Positions 31,121-41,465 of a stretch of 64,000 nt of DNA are shown here, one piece after another (position 1 is the stretch's first letter; each line of letters opens with the position of its first letter). The position numbers and the translations under genes were made by a program. The notes under the pieces are model-generated. The model worked only from the letters and a program-made list of their open reading frames with translations, had not been told where the DNA came from and ran no database searches. Source of the DNA: Clostridium sp. BNL1100 (GTDB lineage Bacteria; Bacillota; Clostridia; Acetivibrionales; DSM-1351); NCBI RefSeq assembly GCF_000244875.1, contig NC_016791.1:1051501-1115500 (forward strand), read 5' to 3'.

Positions 31121-33979
31121 ATGTTTAAAACTAAGAGGATACTTCTACCATGCTTATTGATATTTTCACTCATATTCAGTGTACAAATACCTTTATCAGT
31201 TTCAGCAGCGAGCGTTGAAGCCTTAAAGCAATTCGACATGGAACAGGTAAAAATCACAGATGCTTATTATGTAAATGCATTTAATAAAGAGGTTGCTTAC
31301 CTACGGGCAATTGATCCAAACCGTTTGTTGGTAGGTTTCAAGAAAGCAGCAGGCTTATCAACAACTTATAGCTATTATGGAGGGTGGGAAAACAATACCC
31401 TGATTCAAGGCCATACCATGGGGCATTATATGTCAGCACTTGCCCAGGCTTATAAAAACACCAAGTCCGATGCTACAGTAAATGCAGATCTGAAAAGCCG
31501 TATAGATTTGATTATATCCGAGTTACAGGCTTGCCAGAACAAAAACGGAAATGGATATTTGTTTGCAACTCCGGTTACCCAATTTGATGTTGTTGAAGGA
31601 AAGGCTTCCGGTTCAAGCTGGGTACCGTGGTATACCATGCACAAAATCATGTCAGGTCTTCTCGACGTTTACAAATTTGAAGGCAACCAAACCGCATTGA
31701 CAATAGCAACAAATCTGGGGAATTGGATTTACAAAAGAGTAAACGCTTGGGATTCTGCAACGCAGTCGAAGGTGTTGGGTGTTGAGTATGGAGGTATGAA
31801 TGATTGTCTCTATGAATTGTATAAGCTTACAGGGAACAGCAACCATTTGACAGCAGCACATAAATTCGACGAAACCTCACTATTTAACACAATCGCTGCC
31901 GGTACAAACGTTTTACCCGGAAAACATGCCAATACAACTATTCCCAAATTTATCGGTGCCCTGAACCGCTATCGCACGCTGGGAACCACAGAATCGTCAT
32001 ACTTAACAGCGGCACAACAGTTTTGGAATATAGTATTGAAAGACCATACATATGTAACAGGCGGTAACAGTGAAGATGAGCATTTCAGGGCCGCAGGCAA
32101 ACTGGACGCATACAGGGATAATGTAAATAATGAAACCTGTAATGTCAATAATATGCTGAAGTTGACCCGAGAGTTGTTCAAGGTAACGGGTGACGTTAAA
32201 TATGCAGATTACTATGAGAATGCATTGATAAACGAGATCATGGCTTCTCAAAATCCGGAAACCGGAATGGCTACATACTTCAAGGCGATGGGAACCGGAT
32301 ATTTCAAGGTATTCAGTTCCCAATTCGACCATTTCTGGTGCTGTACGGGAACAGGGATGGAGAATTTCACAAAGTTGAATGACAGTTTGTATTATAATAA
32401 TGGCTCAGACCTGTATGTAAACATGTATCTGAGCTCTATCCTGAACTGGAGCGAAAAGGGTCTCTCACTGACACAACAGGCCAATCTACCATTATCAGAT
32501 AAAGTAACCTTTACTATCAACAGTGCTCCTTCATCAGAAGTAAAAATTAAATTCAGGTCACCATCATGGATTGCAGCAGGACAAACCGCTACAGTTAAGG
32601 TTAACGGCACTTCAATTAATATTGCCAAGGTAAATGGTTATCTTGATGTCAGCAGAGTGTGGCAGGCAGGAGATACAGTTGAGCTAACCCTGCCCACTGA
32701 AGTAAGAGTTTCCAGACTGACTGACAATCCCAATGCGGTGGCCTTTACGTATGGCCCCGTAGTATTGAGCGCAGGTCTTGGAATTGAAAGCATGACAACT
32801 CAATCACATGGGGTTCAGGTTTTAAAAGCAACTAAAAATGTGACTATAAAAGATACTATTAATATCAATACCGCTGCCAGTCCCAGCATTGATAATTGGA
32901 TTGCCAATATAAAGAATAATTTGAATCAAACGCCCGGGAAGCTGGAATTTACACTGAGAAATACCGACGAGGATAACCATTTGGTATTTACACCCCATTA
33001 TCAAAGATACAAGGATAGGTACGGTATCTATTTCAAGCTGGGAACGTATGCGGGCACGCAACCTTCGGACAATTTGCTTGCCAATTCGGATATGGAGTCA
33101 GGAAATACCACAGGCTGGACTGTAAATGGTGCGGGTACAATTGCCTCATCAACAGTGCAAAAGCACTCGGGGAGCTATAGCCTGCTGCATTCAGGCAGGA
33201 CAGGAGCCTGGAACGGGCCTATTCAGAATATTACAACAAAAGTTCAAAATGGTAACACGTATACTTGTTCCGGTTGGGTGAGACTGGACAACACTGATAG
33301 TGCCCCGATAATAATGACTATCAGAAAAACTGATGACAGCGGAACTTCCTATACCAATATTGCCACCGTTACTGGAAGCAACAGCTCCTGGGTCCAATTG
33401 TCAGGTAACTATACGTTAAATGTTACAGGTACACTGACTGATTTGAGCATATATTTCGAAGGGCCTGACAGCGGAACCAATTTATATGTGGATGATGCAT
33501 CAGTAAAGGTTTATGGGAAAACAACCTTCTATCAGGATACTGCTTTTGGCGGTACTGCGGTGTCGCTGAACCCAGGCAGCTATACAACTGCCCAGCTCAC
33601 TGCTGCAGGTATTTCTGACAACTGGACATCATCTATAAAAGTACCTGAAGGCTATACGGTTGAGATTTATGATGATGACAATTTCACCGGTACAAAATGG
33701 TCCTTTTCTGCAGATAATTCAAACTTTATAGAAGCCGGATGCAATGACAGGATGTCTTCCGTGAAAATTTTCCCCACCATTAGTCAGGTGAAGTATGGGG
33801 ATGTAAATAGGGACGGCACTATAGATACAATTGACTTTGCACTATTAAAGAAGTTTCTGCTGGGTGATGAGGTTGCAATTGATTCGGTAGCAGCCGATTT
33901 GGACGGCGATGAAGCCGTGACGGCAATGGATTTTGCAGTCTTGAAGCAGTATCTGCTGGGACAAATAACAGAGCTTTAA
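31121..33979 (+). CDS. GH127/GH146-like (DUF1680) putative beta-L-arabinofuranosidase with CBM22-like, beta/gamma-crystallin-like and dockerin domains
   Basis: 952 residues. ATG at 31121 follows AAGGAGG; an in-frame ATG at 31049 would add 24 residues without a ribosome site. Signal peptide about 1-33. The (alpha/alpha)6 domain of the DUF1680 family occupies about 35-640. It carries the GH127 zinc/cysteine site: Glu-Thr-Cys in NETCNVNN and the Cys pair in HFWCCTGTGMENF, with the second Cys the expected nucleophile. Then come a CBM22/CBM4_9-like sandwich (about 650-795), a beta/gamma-crystallin-like domain (about 800-885) and a dockerin (about 890-952). It is the only member of the hemicellulase series without CBM6. 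Confidence 0.85.
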   Translation: MFKTKRILLPCLLIFSLIFSVQIPLSVSAASVEALKQFDMEQVKITDAYYVNAFNKEVAYLRAIDPNRLLVGFKKAAGLSTTYSYYGGWENNTLIQGHTMGHYMSALAQAYKNTKSDATVNADLKSRIDLIISELQACQNKNGNGYLFATPVTQFDVVEGKASGSSWVPWYTMHKIMSGLLDVYKFEGNQTALTIATNLGNWIYKRVNAWDSATQSKVLGVEYGGMNDCLYELYKLTGNSNHLTAAHKFDETSLFNTIAAGTNVLPGKHANTTIPKFIGALNRYRTLGTTESSYLTAAQQFWNIVLKDHTYVTGGNSEDEHFRAAGKLDAYRDNVNNETCNVNNMLKLTRELFKVTGDVKYADYYENALINEIMASQNPETGMATYFKAMGTGYFKVFSSQFDHFWCCTGTGMENFTKLNDSLYYNNGSDLYVNMYLSSILNWSEKGLSLTQQANLPLSDKVTFTINSAPSSEVKIKFRSPSWIAAGQTATVKVNGTSINIAKVNGYLDVSRVWQAGDTVELTLPTEVRVSRLTDNPNAVAFTYGPVVLSAGLGIESMTTQSHGVQVLKATKNVTIKDTININTAASPSIDNWIANIKNNLNQTPGKLEFTLRNTDEDNHLVFTPHYQRYKDRYGIYFKLGTYAGTQPSDNLLANSDMESGNTTGWTVNGAGTIASSTVQKHSGSYSLLHSGRTGAWNGPIQNITTKVQNGNTYTCSGWVRLDNTDSAPIIMTIRKTDDSGTSYTNIATVTGSNSSWVQLSGNYTLNVTGTLTDLSIYFEGPDSGTNLYVDDASVKVYGKTTFYQDTAFGGTAVSLNPGSYTTAQLTAAGISDNWTSSIKVPEGYTVEIYDDDNFTGTKWSFSADNSNFIEAGCNDRMSSVKIFPTISQVKYGDVNRDGTIDTIDFALLKKFLLGDEVAIDSVAADLDGDEAVTAMDFAVLKQYLLGQITEL

Positions 33980-34009
33980 AACAAAAATAATTAGGGGGGA
34001 TATAATACT

Positions 34010-35821
34010 ATGAAAAAAGTTCGTGCGGTTATTTCACTTGTCCTTTTAGGGCTTACATTTACTATAATAATGGCCCTGAATACCGGGGCATGGGATAACA
34101 ATCTTGCCAAAACGCCACCGATGGGGTGGAACAGTTGGAATATCTTCCATGGAGATATTAATGAAACTAAGATTAAACAGATTGCCGATACAATGGTAAG
34201 TTCAGGAATGAAGGATGTAGGCTATGTGTACCTGAATCTGGATGATAACTGGATGGCAAATCCGGCACGTGATTCCAACGGAAACCTGCGAGCCGACCCT
34301 ACACGTTTTCCAAACGGGATTAAGGCTTTAGCGGATTATGTACATGCAAAGGGCCTTAAACTCGGAATATATGGATGCCGTGGAACCATGACCTGTATGA
34401 ATGTTCCTCAAAGCGGAAGCAAAGGCTATGAGGACAGAGATGCAAAGACATTTGCTTCATGGGGCATTGATTACCTTAAATATGATAACTGCAATATACC
34501 AAACGGTAGTGACATGAAAACCGATTACCAGAAAATGCAGACCGCTCTTGCAAATTGCGGAAGGCCAATCGTATTCAGCATATGTGCATGGGGATATCAG
34601 AGTTGGATGCCTGCAACGGGTAATTTATGGCGTACTACCGGTGATATCGCTGATAAGTGGGATAACGGAACCGAATGGTTCAAAGGTATTATTAATGCAA
34701 TTGATGGTAATGCCCAATACGCAAGTTCAGCTGTTCCCGGAGCATGGAATGATCCTGATATGCTTGAAATCGGAAACGGTGGATGTACAACAGAGGAATA
34801 CCGTACACAGATGAGCATGTGGAGTATGATGGCATCTCCCCTAATTGCAGGAAATGATATAAGGACCATGTCACAGACCACAAAGGATATTTTAATGAAT
34901 AAGGAAGTAATAGCAATAGACCAGGACCCTGCAGGAGTTCAGGGGAAAAGGGTTAAAAGTGCAAATGGTCTGGAGATTTGGGTAAAACCACTGGGTACAA
35001 ATGGGACAACTAAGGCAGTTGCTTTATTGAACAGGAATTCGGCAACATCCAATATTACAGTTAATTGGTCAGACATAGGTGTAAGTGGAAGTGTTACGGT
35101 GAGAGATTTGTGGGCTAAAGCTGACAAAGGCAGTTTTACTGGCTCATATACAGCATCTGTTCCTTCACATGGAACAGTTTTGCTTAAGATTTCCACTGAA
35201 CCACCGGCACCTGTTGATGCTACAAAGCAAATAGAAGCAGAGAGTTACAGCAATCAGTCAGGAATCCAGACAGAAACCTGTTCGGAAGGTGGAGAGGATG
35301 TAGGATATATTGAAAACGGGGACTATACTGTATACAACAATGTAGATTTCGGTAATGGTGTCGGAGGCTTCCAAGCAAGAGTAGCAAGTGCAACCAGTGG
35401 AGGCAACATTGAAATACGGCTTGACAGTGCTACAGGCACTCTGATAGGAACATGTCCTATTGCTGCAAACGGAAATTGGCAGACTTATACTGATGCAAAA
35501 TGCGTAGTCAGCGGGGTAACAGGAAAACATGATGTATACCTTGTATTTACAGGAGGCAGCGGATATTTATTCAACCTTAATTGGTTTACATTTACTCCAG
35601 GCAGTGTCAATACGGGAACATTGGGTGATTTAAATTCTGACGGACAAGTAGACGCAATAGACTTACAGTTATTGAAAAAGTATCTTCTGGGATTAGGAGA
35701 AATTGAAGATACAAAGCTGGCCGATTTGGATGCCAACGGGGATATTAATGCAATAGATTTTTCACTTCTGAAACAATTTATATTGGGCACGATAACCAGT
35801 TTTCCGGGAGAAAAAGTATAA
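34010..35821 (+). CDS. GH27 alpha-galactosidase-type enzyme with CBM6 and dockerin
   Basis: 603 residues. Signal peptide about 1-27. The GH27 barrel begins with KTPPMGWNSWNIF, with nucleophile Asp159 in YLKYDNCN and the acid/base probably in the PGAWNDPDMLEIG segment (about 245-255). A C-terminal beta domain runs to about 395, then CBM6 (about 405-522) and dockerin (about 533-600). GH27 includes alpha-galactosidases and beta-L-arabinopyranosidases. In a xylan cluster either could remove galactose or arabinopyranose from side chains. Confidence 0.9.
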   Translation: MKKVRAVISLVLLGLTFTIIMALNTGAWDNNLAKTPPMGWNSWNIFHGDINETKIKQIADTMVSSGMKDVGYVYLNLDDNWMANPARDSNGNLRADPTRFPNGIKALADYVHAKGLKLGIYGCRGTMTCMNVPQSGSKGYEDRDAKTFASWGIDYLKYDNCNIPNGSDMKTDYQKMQTALANCGRPIVFSICAWGYQSWMPATGNLWRTTGDIADKWDNGTEWFKGIINAIDGNAQYASSAVPGAWNDPDMLEIGNGGCTTEEYRTQMSMWSMMASPLIAGNDIRTMSQTTKDILMNKEVIAIDQDPAGVQGKRVKSANGLEIWVKPLGTNGTTKAVALLNRNSATSNITVNWSDIGVSGSVTVRDLWAKADKGSFTGSYTASVPSHGTVLLKISTEPPAPVDATKQIEAESYSNQSGIQTETCSEGGEDVGYIENGDYTVYNNVDFGNGVGGFQARVASATSGGNIEIRLDSATGTLIGTCPIAANGNWQTYTDAKCVVSGVTGKHDVYLVFTGGSGYLFNLNWFTFTPGSVNTGTLGDLNSDGQVDAIDLQLLKKYLLGLGEIEDTKLADLDANGDINAIDFSLLKQFILGTITSFPGEKV

Positions 35822-35883
35822 AGGTATTGCCGTTTAAGTATGTGTGAGAAACTCAAATTTTAATATGAGGAGGCTTTTTCGGT

Positions 35884-38800
35884 ATGTGGAGAAAGAAAAT
35901 TCTATGTATATTTCTTGTGACTGTATTAATGCTGACAATGATACCAATACCTCAACAGACGGTAATGGCTGATACAGCAGGACTTAAGGAACTTAAAGGA
36001 ACTGATATCTGCAACGGATTAAGAGGACAGAGTTTTAATGAAGGTTGGAAATTTAACAAAGGAGATGTAACCAATGGCCAGAGTATCAGCTTCAATGACG
36101 GTGGCTGGTCGGGGGTTACACTGCCACACGATTGGAGCATATATAATACGTTTAATCAATCTTCTGCTGCTGGTGGCGGAGGTGGATATCTGGACGGAGG
36201 AATCGGATGGTACAGGAAAACCTTTACAATACCATCGGATTATACCGGTAAGAAGGTATTCATTGAGTTCGACGGAGCATATATGAACAGCCAGGTATGG
36301 ATTAACGGTACCTTGCTGGGAACCCGTCCGTATGGGTATTCCTCCTTTGAATATGATTTAACTCCATACCTCAATATAGGAGGCAGCAACGTTATTGCAG
36401 TCAGGCTCAATAACAACCAGCCTACCAGCCGTTGGTACTCCGGAAGCGGTATTTACCGGAATGTTTGGTTGACAGTATTGGACCCAGTCCATGTGGGCTA
36501 CTGCGGAATGTTTGTAACAACACCTGCAGTTAGCAGTAGTTCAGCAACTGCAAACGTAAGCACAAAGATATTGAATCAGGGAAGTACTGCAAAATCGGTA
36601 TCATTAAAAACTACAATTACGGATGCAGAGGGTAATGCCGTAGCCTCAAATACATCATCAGCAAGTAGTATCACTGGTGGTAGCAGCAATACCTTCAGTC
36701 AGAATCTGACAGTAACAAATCCCCATTTATGGTCTCCTGCTTCACCATATCTATATACAGTTCAGACCCAAGTTATTGTAGACGGCAATGTATCAGATAC
36801 ATATAGTTCTACATTGGGAATCAGATATTTCAACTTTAGCTCCACTTCAGGTTTTTCACTTAACGGTGTAAATATGAAGATAAACGGGGTGTGCCTACAT
36901 CATGATTTAGGTGCTCTTGGTGCAGCTGTAAACTATCGTGCCATTGAAAGAGAGCTCCAGATTATGAAGGATATGGGCTGTAATGCAATTCGTACTTCAC
37001 ACAACCCGCCTGATCCTCAGATGCTTGAAATTTGTGACCGATTAGGGTTAATGGTTATGGATGAGGCATTTGACTGCTGGGAAACAGGGAAAACCACCAA
37101 TGACTATCATCTGTACTTTAACAATTGGGCCCAGACTGATCTTCAAGCAATGGTTACAAGGGACCGCAATCATCCTTCAATTATTATGTACGGTATAGGC
37201 AATGAGATTCCTTCACCAACTGTGGCTACAGCCACAAAACTTAAAAATTGGGTAAAGGATATTGATAGCACAAGGCCTGTGACATGGGGCTGTTTCGCCG
37301 CTGACATGGGAGATGCAACACATCAGTCGGTTGCCAGTGCTCTTGATTTGGTTGGCTACAACTATTTTCCATATACGTATGATAGTGGACATAACAGCCA
37401 TCCGGAGTGGAAGATGTTTGGAAGTGAAACAAGTTCTGCGGTCAGAAGCCGTGGGGTTTATAAAACACCTACCAATAAAAACATTTTAACCGACACCGAT
37501 AACCAGTGTTCTTCTTATGATAACAGTGTGGTCAGCTGGGGTAACAGTGCGGAATCATCATATAATGAAATCAATAAACGAAATTACATGGCAGGTGAAT
37601 TTGTATGGACAGGGTTTGACTATATCGGCGAACCTACACCTTACGGATGGCCTGCAAAAAGTTCATATTTTGGAATAGTGGATACATGCGGGTTCCCAAA
37701 AGATATCTACTATTTTTATCAAAGCAAGTGGAGTACCAAGCCGATGGTTCACATATTGCCCCACTGGAACTGGTCTGCAGGTACTAATGTTGAGGTATGG
37801 GCGTACAGCAATTGCGATACGGTAGAATTATTCCTTAATGGAACATCACTGGGCTCAAAAACCGTTGGAACAGCGGGACATCTTTCATGGAGTGTTCCAT
37901 GGTCTTCAGGGACATTGCGGGCAAAAGGCACAAAAGGCGGTACTGTGGTATACGATGAAGTCGTCACGGCAGGTGCTCCTTCAAAAGTCCTGTTAAAGCC
38001 CGACAGAACTTCTGTTAAAGCAGACGGTAAAGATTTGATATATATCGAAACAGACATTGCAGACAGCAAAAATGTGACCGTTCCCACAGCTGACAATGCA
38101 GTGAATTTCTCTATATCAGGCCCCGGGGTAATTGTGGGAGTTGATAATGGAAATTCAATAAGTACGGAATCATATAAAGGCAACAGTCGTAAGGCTTTCA
38201 GTGGTAAGTGCCTTGTAATTGTACAGCCTACCAAAGTCAATGGAACAATTGTGGTAACGGCAAGCTCCAACGGACTAGCGTCTGCAAGCGTATCAATTAA
38301 TTCAACAGGAGGAGCGGAAGCACCTATTTTATCTGCATATAAACAGATTGAGGCTGAAAGCTATGATAACCAATCCGGAATCCAAACTGAATCCTGTTCT
38401 GAAGGCGGACAGGATGTAGGATATATAGAAAATGGAGACTACACTGTTTATAACAATGTGGATTTCGGCAGCGGTGCCGAAGGTTTCGTGGCAAGAGTCG
38501 CAAGTGCCACCAGTGGAGGTAATATTGAGATTAGACTAGACAGTCCAAACGGAACTTTAGTGGGGACCTGTCCCGTTGCCGGTAATGGCGATTGGCAGAC
38601 ATACACTGATGTAAAGTGCAGTGTCAGCGGGGTAAGCGGAAAACATGACTTGTATTTGAAATTCACCGGGGATAGCGGATATTTATTTAACCTTAATTGG
38701 TTCACATTTACTGCAAAGAGCTCAGCAAAATTGGGAGATTTGAATTCAGATGATCAAATAGATGCAATAGATTTCCAGTTGATGAAAAAATACCTTTTAG

Positions 38801-38931
38801 GACAGGGAAATATTGAGAATACAAAATTAGCTGATTTGGATGCAAGTGGTACTATTGATGTTTTAGATTTGATGCTGCTGAAACAGTACTTACTAGGCAC
38901 TATAACTTCTTTTCCGGGGCAGGGTGCCTAA
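35884..38931 (+). CDS. GH2 glycosidase (beta-galactosidase type) with CBM6 and dockerin
   Basis: 1015 residues. Signal peptide about 1-29. The order is a jelly-roll sugar-binding domain (PHDWSIYNTF, about 45-215), an immunoglobulin-like domain (to about 315), a TIM barrel with acid/base Glu441 (GIGNEIP) and nucleophile Glu572 (MAGEFVWTGFDY), a DUF4982-like segment (about 625-690), an invasin-like Ig domain (about 700-805), CBM6 (about 819-937) and a dockerin (about 948-1012). It probably removes terminal beta-galactose from hemicellulose side chains. Other GH2 activities cannot be ruled out. Confidence 0.9.
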   Translation: MWRKKILCIFLVTVLMLTMIPIPQQTVMADTAGLKELKGTDICNGLRGQSFNEGWKFNKGDVTNGQSISFNDGGWSGVTLPHDWSIYNTFNQSSAAGGGGGYLDGGIGWYRKTFTIPSDYTGKKVFIEFDGAYMNSQVWINGTLLGTRPYGYSSFEYDLTPYLNIGGSNVIAVRLNNNQPTSRWYSGSGIYRNVWLTVLDPVHVGYCGMFVTTPAVSSSSATANVSTKILNQGSTAKSVSLKTTITDAEGNAVASNTSSASSITGGSSNTFSQNLTVTNPHLWSPASPYLYTVQTQVIVDGNVSDTYSSTLGIRYFNFSSTSGFSLNGVNMKINGVCLHHDLGALGAAVNYRAIERELQIMKDMGCNAIRTSHNPPDPQMLEICDRLGLMVMDEAFDCWETGKTTNDYHLYFNNWAQTDLQAMVTRDRNHPSIIMYGIGNEIPSPTVATATKLKNWVKDIDSTRPVTWGCFAADMGDATHQSVASALDLVGYNYFPYTYDSGHNSHPEWKMFGSETSSAVRSRGVYKTPTNKNILTDTDNQCSSYDNSVVSWGNSAESSYNEINKRNYMAGEFVWTGFDYIGEPTPYGWPAKSSYFGIVDTCGFPKDIYYFYQSKWSTKPMVHILPHWNWSAGTNVEVWAYSNCDTVELFLNGTSLGSKTVGTAGHLSWSVPWSSGTLRAKGTKGGTVVYDEVVTAGAPSKVLLKPDRTSVKADGKDLIYIETDIADSKNVTVPTADNAVNFSISGPGVIVGVDNGNSISTESYKGNSRKAFSGKCLVIVQPTKVNGTIVVTASSNGLASASVSINSTGGAEAPILSAYKQIEAESYDNQSGIQTESCSEGGQDVGYIENGDYTVYNNVDFGSGAEGFVARVASATSGGNIEIRLDSPNGTLVGTCPVAGNGDWQTYTDVKCSVSGVSGKHDLYLKFTGDSGYLFNLNWFTFTAKSSAKLGDLNSDDQIDAIDFQLMKKYLLGQGNIENTKLADLDASGTIDVLDLMLLKQYLLGTITSFPGQGA

Positions 38932-38942
38932 TTGCCCGGAAA
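38911..38942 (+). terminator. Hairpin straddling the stop codon of the GH2 gene
   Basis: TTTCCGGGGCA pairs with TGCCCGGAAA across the stop codon, with one unpaired G. There is no T-run. It is the same kind of stop-codon structure as at 27732. Confidence 0.5.
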
Positions 38943-38991
38943 GCATGAAATATATAGAACATAAAAATTAATCCGTAAGAGAGGAAAAAAG

Positions 38992-41322
38992 ATGAAACAT
39001 TTATTTAAAAAAGGTTTTTCCATTATTTTTTGCTTGTTTCTAATATTGACAAGTGTTTCGGCGGTTAATGCTGCGGCCAACCCTAATCCCTCATGGAACG
39101 TTGACGAAAGGGTTATTTTTCACAACCAGTGTAGCCCATATGATTACTATGCAGCTAAAGACCCTACTATCGTTTATTATAACGGTAAATACCTTGTTTA
39201 TTACACAGGTGCAAATAAAAGCGGCGGCTGGCAAATGTGCTTCACATCAGCAAGTACAATTGCAGGATTGAAAACAGCTCCACGTACCTATATGAGTAAA
39301 ATAGGAGAAAGCTATTTCTGTGCGCCGGAATTGTTCTACTATGAACCACAGAAATTATGGTACCTTGTTTACCAGGATGGTACATATGGGGCAGCTTACG
39401 CCACAACAACTACTCCTGATGATCCGAATTCATGGTCAGGGCCGAAATCCTTTGGCATATCCGGCAACATGGGTTGGGATTATTACATAATTTGCGACGA
39501 TCAGTACGCATATATGTACAATACACCAAGTGACGGGTCAGGAAAACTGTATATGAGAAAAACCGCTCTGGCAAACTTCCCTAATAAGGGCTGGAGCACA
39601 CCAACTGTTTCATGCTCAAATGTTTTTGAAGCAGCAGCGGTTTACAAAAGTCTTGCCGACAATCAATACTATCTCCTTGTTGAAGCCATGATAGACGGCA
39701 GAAGCTACGAGCTGTTCACATCATCAAGTGCAGGAGGACCCTGGACTCTGGTCAACAATAAATGGGCAACAAGAAGCAATCTTACAAAATACAATTCGGA
39801 CAAATGGACAACTAACGTATCGCATGGTGAACTTATACGTGCAGGATATAATCAGAAACTGGAAATAAACGATATCAACAAGGTGGATTTCCTTATTCAG
39901 GGTACTACCGATATGAGCCCTGAATATCAGCAAATCATCTGGAATCTCGGTCTAATCAGAAACTACACCGGAAGCCCTGATACTCCGGTTACCCCAAGAT
40001 CAGCATTTGAAAAAATAGAGGCAGAGAGCTGGAATGACCAGTCCGGAATTCAGAATGTAACCTGTGATGAAGGAACCGAGGCTGTAGGATACACTGAAAA
40101 CGCTGATTACAGCGTATACAAGAGCATAGATTTCGGAAGTGGTGCTACCGGCTTCCAAGCAAGAGTATCAAGTGCCACCAGCGGAGGAAAGATTGAAATA
40201 AGACTTGACAGTGCTACCGGAACTTTGGTTGGAACTTGCGCAGTTAGCGGGACAGGCGGATGGCAGGTCTTTACAGATGTAAACTGTGCTGTCAGCGGTG
40301 TAAGCGGTAAACATGATTTATACCTTAAATATGTTGGAGATAGCGGATATTTAATCAACCTTAATTGGTTTAAATTCAGTAATACACCTGTTATTACAGG
40401 TAAATTAGGTGATATAAACTCCGACGGACAAATAGATGCTATAGACTTACAAGTATTAAAAAAATATCTTCTGGGATTAGGAACAATAGAAGACACAAAG
40501 CTTGCGGATGTTGATGCTAACGGAGAAGTTAACGCAATTGACTTCTCACTGATGAAGCAATACTTACTGGGTATTATAATTGAATTCCCAGGTGAAGGCA
40601 CTAAAGAACCTAATACTCCTAAATTCCATTGTTTCTTATTGCTAGGTCAGTCCAATATGGTCGGATATGCTGCATCACAGGCCTCCGATAAGGTGGAAGA
40701 CCCTCGTGTACTTGTACTGGGCTTTGATAATAACGCTGCACTGGGCAGGGTAACAGACCAATGGGATGTGGCATGTCCTCCTCTTCATGCCTCTTGGCTG
40801 GATGCCATCGGACCTGGTGATTGGTTCGGAAAGACTATGATACAAAAGGTTCCCTCCGGTGACACCATCGGACTTATACCATGTGCTATAAGCGGTGAAA
40901 AGATTGAGACTTTTATGAAGTCAGGAGGAACCAAATATAGTTGGATTATAAATCGTGCAAAACTTGCTCAGCAAAAAGGCGGAGTAATTGAAGGAATTAT
41001 TTTCCACCAGGGCGAATCAAATAGTGGTGACACCAGCTGGCCGGGAAAGGTAAAAACACTGGTTAATGACCTTAGAACAGATTTGAATCTGGGGAATGTC
41101 CCCTTTATTGCAGGTGAACTGCTTTACAGTGGCCCATGTGCAGGTCACAATACACGGGTAAATCAACTACCTTCCCTGATTACAAATAGCTATGTAGTTT
41201 CTGCCGACGGATTGGTTGTAGATCCTGCAGATACACAATACCGTCTCCACTTCGGGCATGATTCATCAGTTACTTTGGGCAAACGCTATGCAGAAAAAAT
41301 GATTCAGGCACTGAAATGGTAA
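38992..41322 (+). CDS. Bifunctional GH62 arabinofuranosidase - CBM6 - dockerin - CE6 esterase
   Basis: 776 residues. Signal peptide about 1-25. GH62 (about 28-325) and CBM6 (about 338-456) are almost identical to the gene at 27822. The dockerin is internal (about 465-535). After a short linker a CE6/SGNH esterase domain spans about 542-776, with Ser in LLLGQSNMVG, the GIIFHQGESN block and a C-terminal His in YRLHFGHDS. CE6 enzymes deacetylate xylan, so the protein can remove arabinose and acetyl groups from neighbouring positions. An internal dockerin is unusual; the other dockerins here are C-terminal. It looks like a GH62 gene fused to an esterase. Confidence 0.92.
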   Translation: MKHLFKKGFSIIFCLFLILTSVSAVNAAANPNPSWNVDERVIFHNQCSPYDYYAAKDPTIVYYNGKYLVYYTGANKSGGWQMCFTSASTIAGLKTAPRTYMSKIGESYFCAPELFYYEPQKLWYLVYQDGTYGAAYATTTTPDDPNSWSGPKSFGISGNMGWDYYIICDDQYAYMYNTPSDGSGKLYMRKTALANFPNKGWSTPTVSCSNVFEAAAVYKSLADNQYYLLVEAMIDGRSYELFTSSSAGGPWTLVNNKWATRSNLTKYNSDKWTTNVSHGELIRAGYNQKLEINDINKVDFLIQGTTDMSPEYQQIIWNLGLIRNYTGSPDTPVTPRSAFEKIEAESWNDQSGIQNVTCDEGTEAVGYTENADYSVYKSIDFGSGATGFQARVSSATSGGKIEIRLDSATGTLVGTCAVSGTGGWQVFTDVNCAVSGVSGKHDLYLKYVGDSGYLINLNWFKFSNTPVITGKLGDINSDGQIDAIDLQVLKKYLLGLGTIEDTKLADVDANGEVNAIDFSLMKQYLLGIIIEFPGEGTKEPNTPKFHCFLLLGQSNMVGYAASQASDKVEDPRVLVLGFDNNAALGRVTDQWDVACPPLHASWLDAIGPGDWFGKTMIQKVPSGDTIGLIPCAISGEKIETFMKSGGTKYSWIINRAKLAQQKGGVIEGIIFHQGESNSGDTSWPGKVKTLVNDLRTDLNLGNVPFIAGELLYSGPCAGHNTRVNQLPSLITNSYVVSADGLVVDPADTQYRLHFGHDSSVTLGKRYAEKMIQALKW
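39068..40523 (+). repeat. Long direct repeat, copy 2 (GH62-CBM6-dockerin)
   Basis: Second copy of 27901-29356. The left boundary is the signal-peptide end and the right boundary lies in the second dockerin repeat, before the added CE6 domain. Confidence 0.93.
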
Positions 41323-41411
41323 CGGGTAGGGAACTTGGGTATAGGGTGACAAGTACCAGCCGACACCTAAATTATAAAAATAACCCGGAATAGATTCTAA
41401 AATATAAGCAT

Positions 41412-41448
41412 AGGCCGGGACACTTTAAAAACCGGCCTGTGTTTTTTT
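41412..41448 (+). terminator. Intrinsic terminator-like hairpin before the GH95 gene
   Basis: AGGCCGG pairs with CCGGCCT across a 13-base loop, followed by GTG and a run of seven T. It is the most terminator-like hairpin inside the enzyme series and lies in the longest internal gap (143 bases). It may divide the series into two expression levels. Confidence 0.75.
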
Positions 41449-41465
41449 ATTAAGGGGGGAATTTC

